A DNA stretch of 64,000 nt from DUQW01 sp050953805 (lineage in GTDB: Bacteria; Bacillota_I; Bacilli_A; Acholeplasmatales; Acholeplasmataceae), in the NCBI GenBank assembly GCA_050953805.1, contig JBMNNE010000001.1, forward strand, positions 214,832 to 278,831. The letters are read 5' to 3'. Shown here in pieces: positions 63,058 to 64,000 of the stretch. Under the pieces are notes generated by a model. That model was not told the origin of the DNA, made no database searches, and saw only the letters and a program-made list of their open reading frames with translations. The position numbers and the translations under genes are program-made. Position 1 is the first letter of the stretch, and each line of letters begins with the position of its first letter.

Positions 63058-63993
63058 TTAATCTTCACGTCTGCTTCTAACGACAGATGCGATAATTGAA
63101 ATAACAATAATACCGACTACTCCAACAATTCCATATAAAATTAATTTTTCTTTATTAAGTCCAAATGGATACATTGATGATTGAGTCATATTAATAGTAA
63201 CACTTACTTCTTGAGATGAGTATTCACTTCCAATTACTAAAATAATTTGATAATTATTATTTTCATCAACTGCGGTTACAGTTTGACTTTTAATTATTTG
63301 GTTTTCACTAGTTAATTTAATTTTTTCTTTACCATAATGGTCAGGACTAATTTTAAATGAACTACCTGATTTAGCACTATCTTCAATATTAAATTTAATT
63401 TCTTCAACTAATGGTTTTAACGTTAGATCGGTATTTAAGACACTATCTTCACTAATTAAGATGCCATTATTTAACCAACCAATAAAAATTTTATTTGGAT
63501 CGGTATTAATACTTTCAAAGTTATAATCAATAATACTTTCTGAAGTAACAGATGGTAAATCAACTTCAATAATTTCATCATCCGCATTATAAAAAGTAAC
63601 GGTTATTTTTTCTCGTTTCATTAGAACTACTTCATTTTTAGTAACATTTAAATAATTAGTATCAACAGCGGTTAGTTTATAACCGTCGACTGATGATACT
63701 GGCAGTTCAGCATTTCCACCGCTTTTAACTTCAACACTAGCAATTAAAGTACCAGTATCAAAATCTTTAAATTCAACGGTATGCATTACTTCAACAATTT
63801 CAAAATCAACTCTTAAATCACCAATCAAACTGGTTGGTGATTTAGGTGTAACAATAAAGTAATATTTACCAACTTCTTTTGGAGCTTGATTTAGTTGATT
63901 TTCTGATTGATCAAAATAAGTAACATTAACCGCATGTTCAGGATGATCAATAATCGTAATTGATTCATAACCTTTAACTCCTGATTGACTTTG
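63058..63993 (-). CDS. Surface protein with C-terminal membrane anchor, partial
   Basis: C-terminal part of a secreted repeat protein. Upstream of 63828 the frame stays open and reads MBG-like beta-strand sequence (e.g. VNVTYFDQSENQLNQAPKEV), so coding continues up to a TGA at 63994-63996 near the window edge. The visible protein has InlB/MBG-type beta domains, then a C-terminal transmembrane helix (LILYGIVGVVGIIVISIIA) and a short basic tail RSRRED, so it is anchored by its C-terminus. No convincing start with ribosome site exists in the window; TTG at 63828 is the first possible one. The TGA may be an edge error. Confidence 0.65.
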   Translation of the reverse strand, partial: QSQSGVKGYESITIIDHPEHAVNVTYFDQSENQLNQAPKEVGKYYFIVTPKSPTSLIGDLRVDFEIVEVMHTVEFKDFDTGTLIASVEVKSGGNAELPVSSVDGYKLTAVDTNYLNVTKNEVVLMKREKITVTFYNADDEIIEVDLPSVTSESIIDYNFESINTDPNKIFIGWLNNGILISEDSVLNTDLTLKPLVEEIKFNIEDSAKSGSSFKISPDHYGKEKIKLTSENQIIKSQTVTAVDENNNYQIILVIGSEYSSQEVSVTINMTQSSMYPFGLNKEKLILYGIVGVVGIIVISIIASVVRSRRED

Positions 63994-64000
63994 TCATTCA

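Noticed and set aside
63040..64000. TGA read as tryptophan (genetic code 4)
   Set aside because: Tryptophan is TGG throughout and TGA ends genes such as 37816-39531, so the edge TGA does not support recoding.

Overview
The window is AT-rich DNA from a low-GC Gram-positive lineage. Genes start behind strong AGGAG/GAGGTG ribosome sites, rho-independent hairpins are plentiful, there are many small lipoproteins, tryptophan is read from TGG and TGA acts as a stop (for example at 37816-37818). A complete V-type ATPase operon with a sodium-type c ring, two LytTR regulators, many surface lipoproteins and the absence of spore or cell-division genes would fit a Mollicutes-like Bacillota (Izemoplasmatales/Acholeplasmatales type). 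That placement is inference; no rRNA or marker gene is present. Nearly everything is on the minus strand.

Layout. 1-840: 5' part of an InlB-repeat lipoprotein. 948-9330: V-ATPase operon ntpFIKECGABD. 9474-11162: Na/phosphate cotransporter with a Pho-box-like promoter. 11296-18164: a LytTR regulator, two paralogous membrane beta-propeller proteins, a divergent membrane protein and a lipoprotein, joined by three near-identical LytTR operators. 18293-19016: a PadR regulator next to a decayed ogt (MGMT) gene. 19377-25655: a tandem-repeat lipoprotein, an anion permease, and a LytTR/DUF3021 pair with a second operator type. 25947-33107: three cyclic-di-GMP proteins. 33488-39856: a YgbA-like protein, an ABC exporter pair and an ECF importer (sia-like, possibly heme). 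40749-45351: a BspA-type LRR lipoprotein under the second LytTR operator type, plus small proteins.

45341-61031 is a defence island ending at tRNA-Cys. It holds an AbiE toxin-antitoxin pair; a three-gene set of C5 DNA methyltransferase, receiver-domain protein and double-GHKL kinase-like ATPase; a CBASS-like set of CD-NTase, stand-alone SAVED protein and DUF4062 protein; and a GIY-YIG/helicase/N6-methylase restriction protein with its partner. The modules are separated by dispersed repeats, including a roughly 178-bp duplication of the tRNA-Cys trailer, and no integrase was seen. 61459-64000 holds a half-size chromate transporter pair and a DUF2188 gene, both with clustered frameshifts, and a partial surface protein.

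The strongest new-looking signals are: (i) five LytTR-type operators of two classes, each 34-36 bp upstream of a -10 box; (ii) a roughly 96-nt three-way-junction RNA or inverted-repeat element present twice downstream of large lipoprotein genes, with compensatory changes; (iii) the SAVED + DUF4062 CBASS and the GHKL/receiver/methyltransferase trio.
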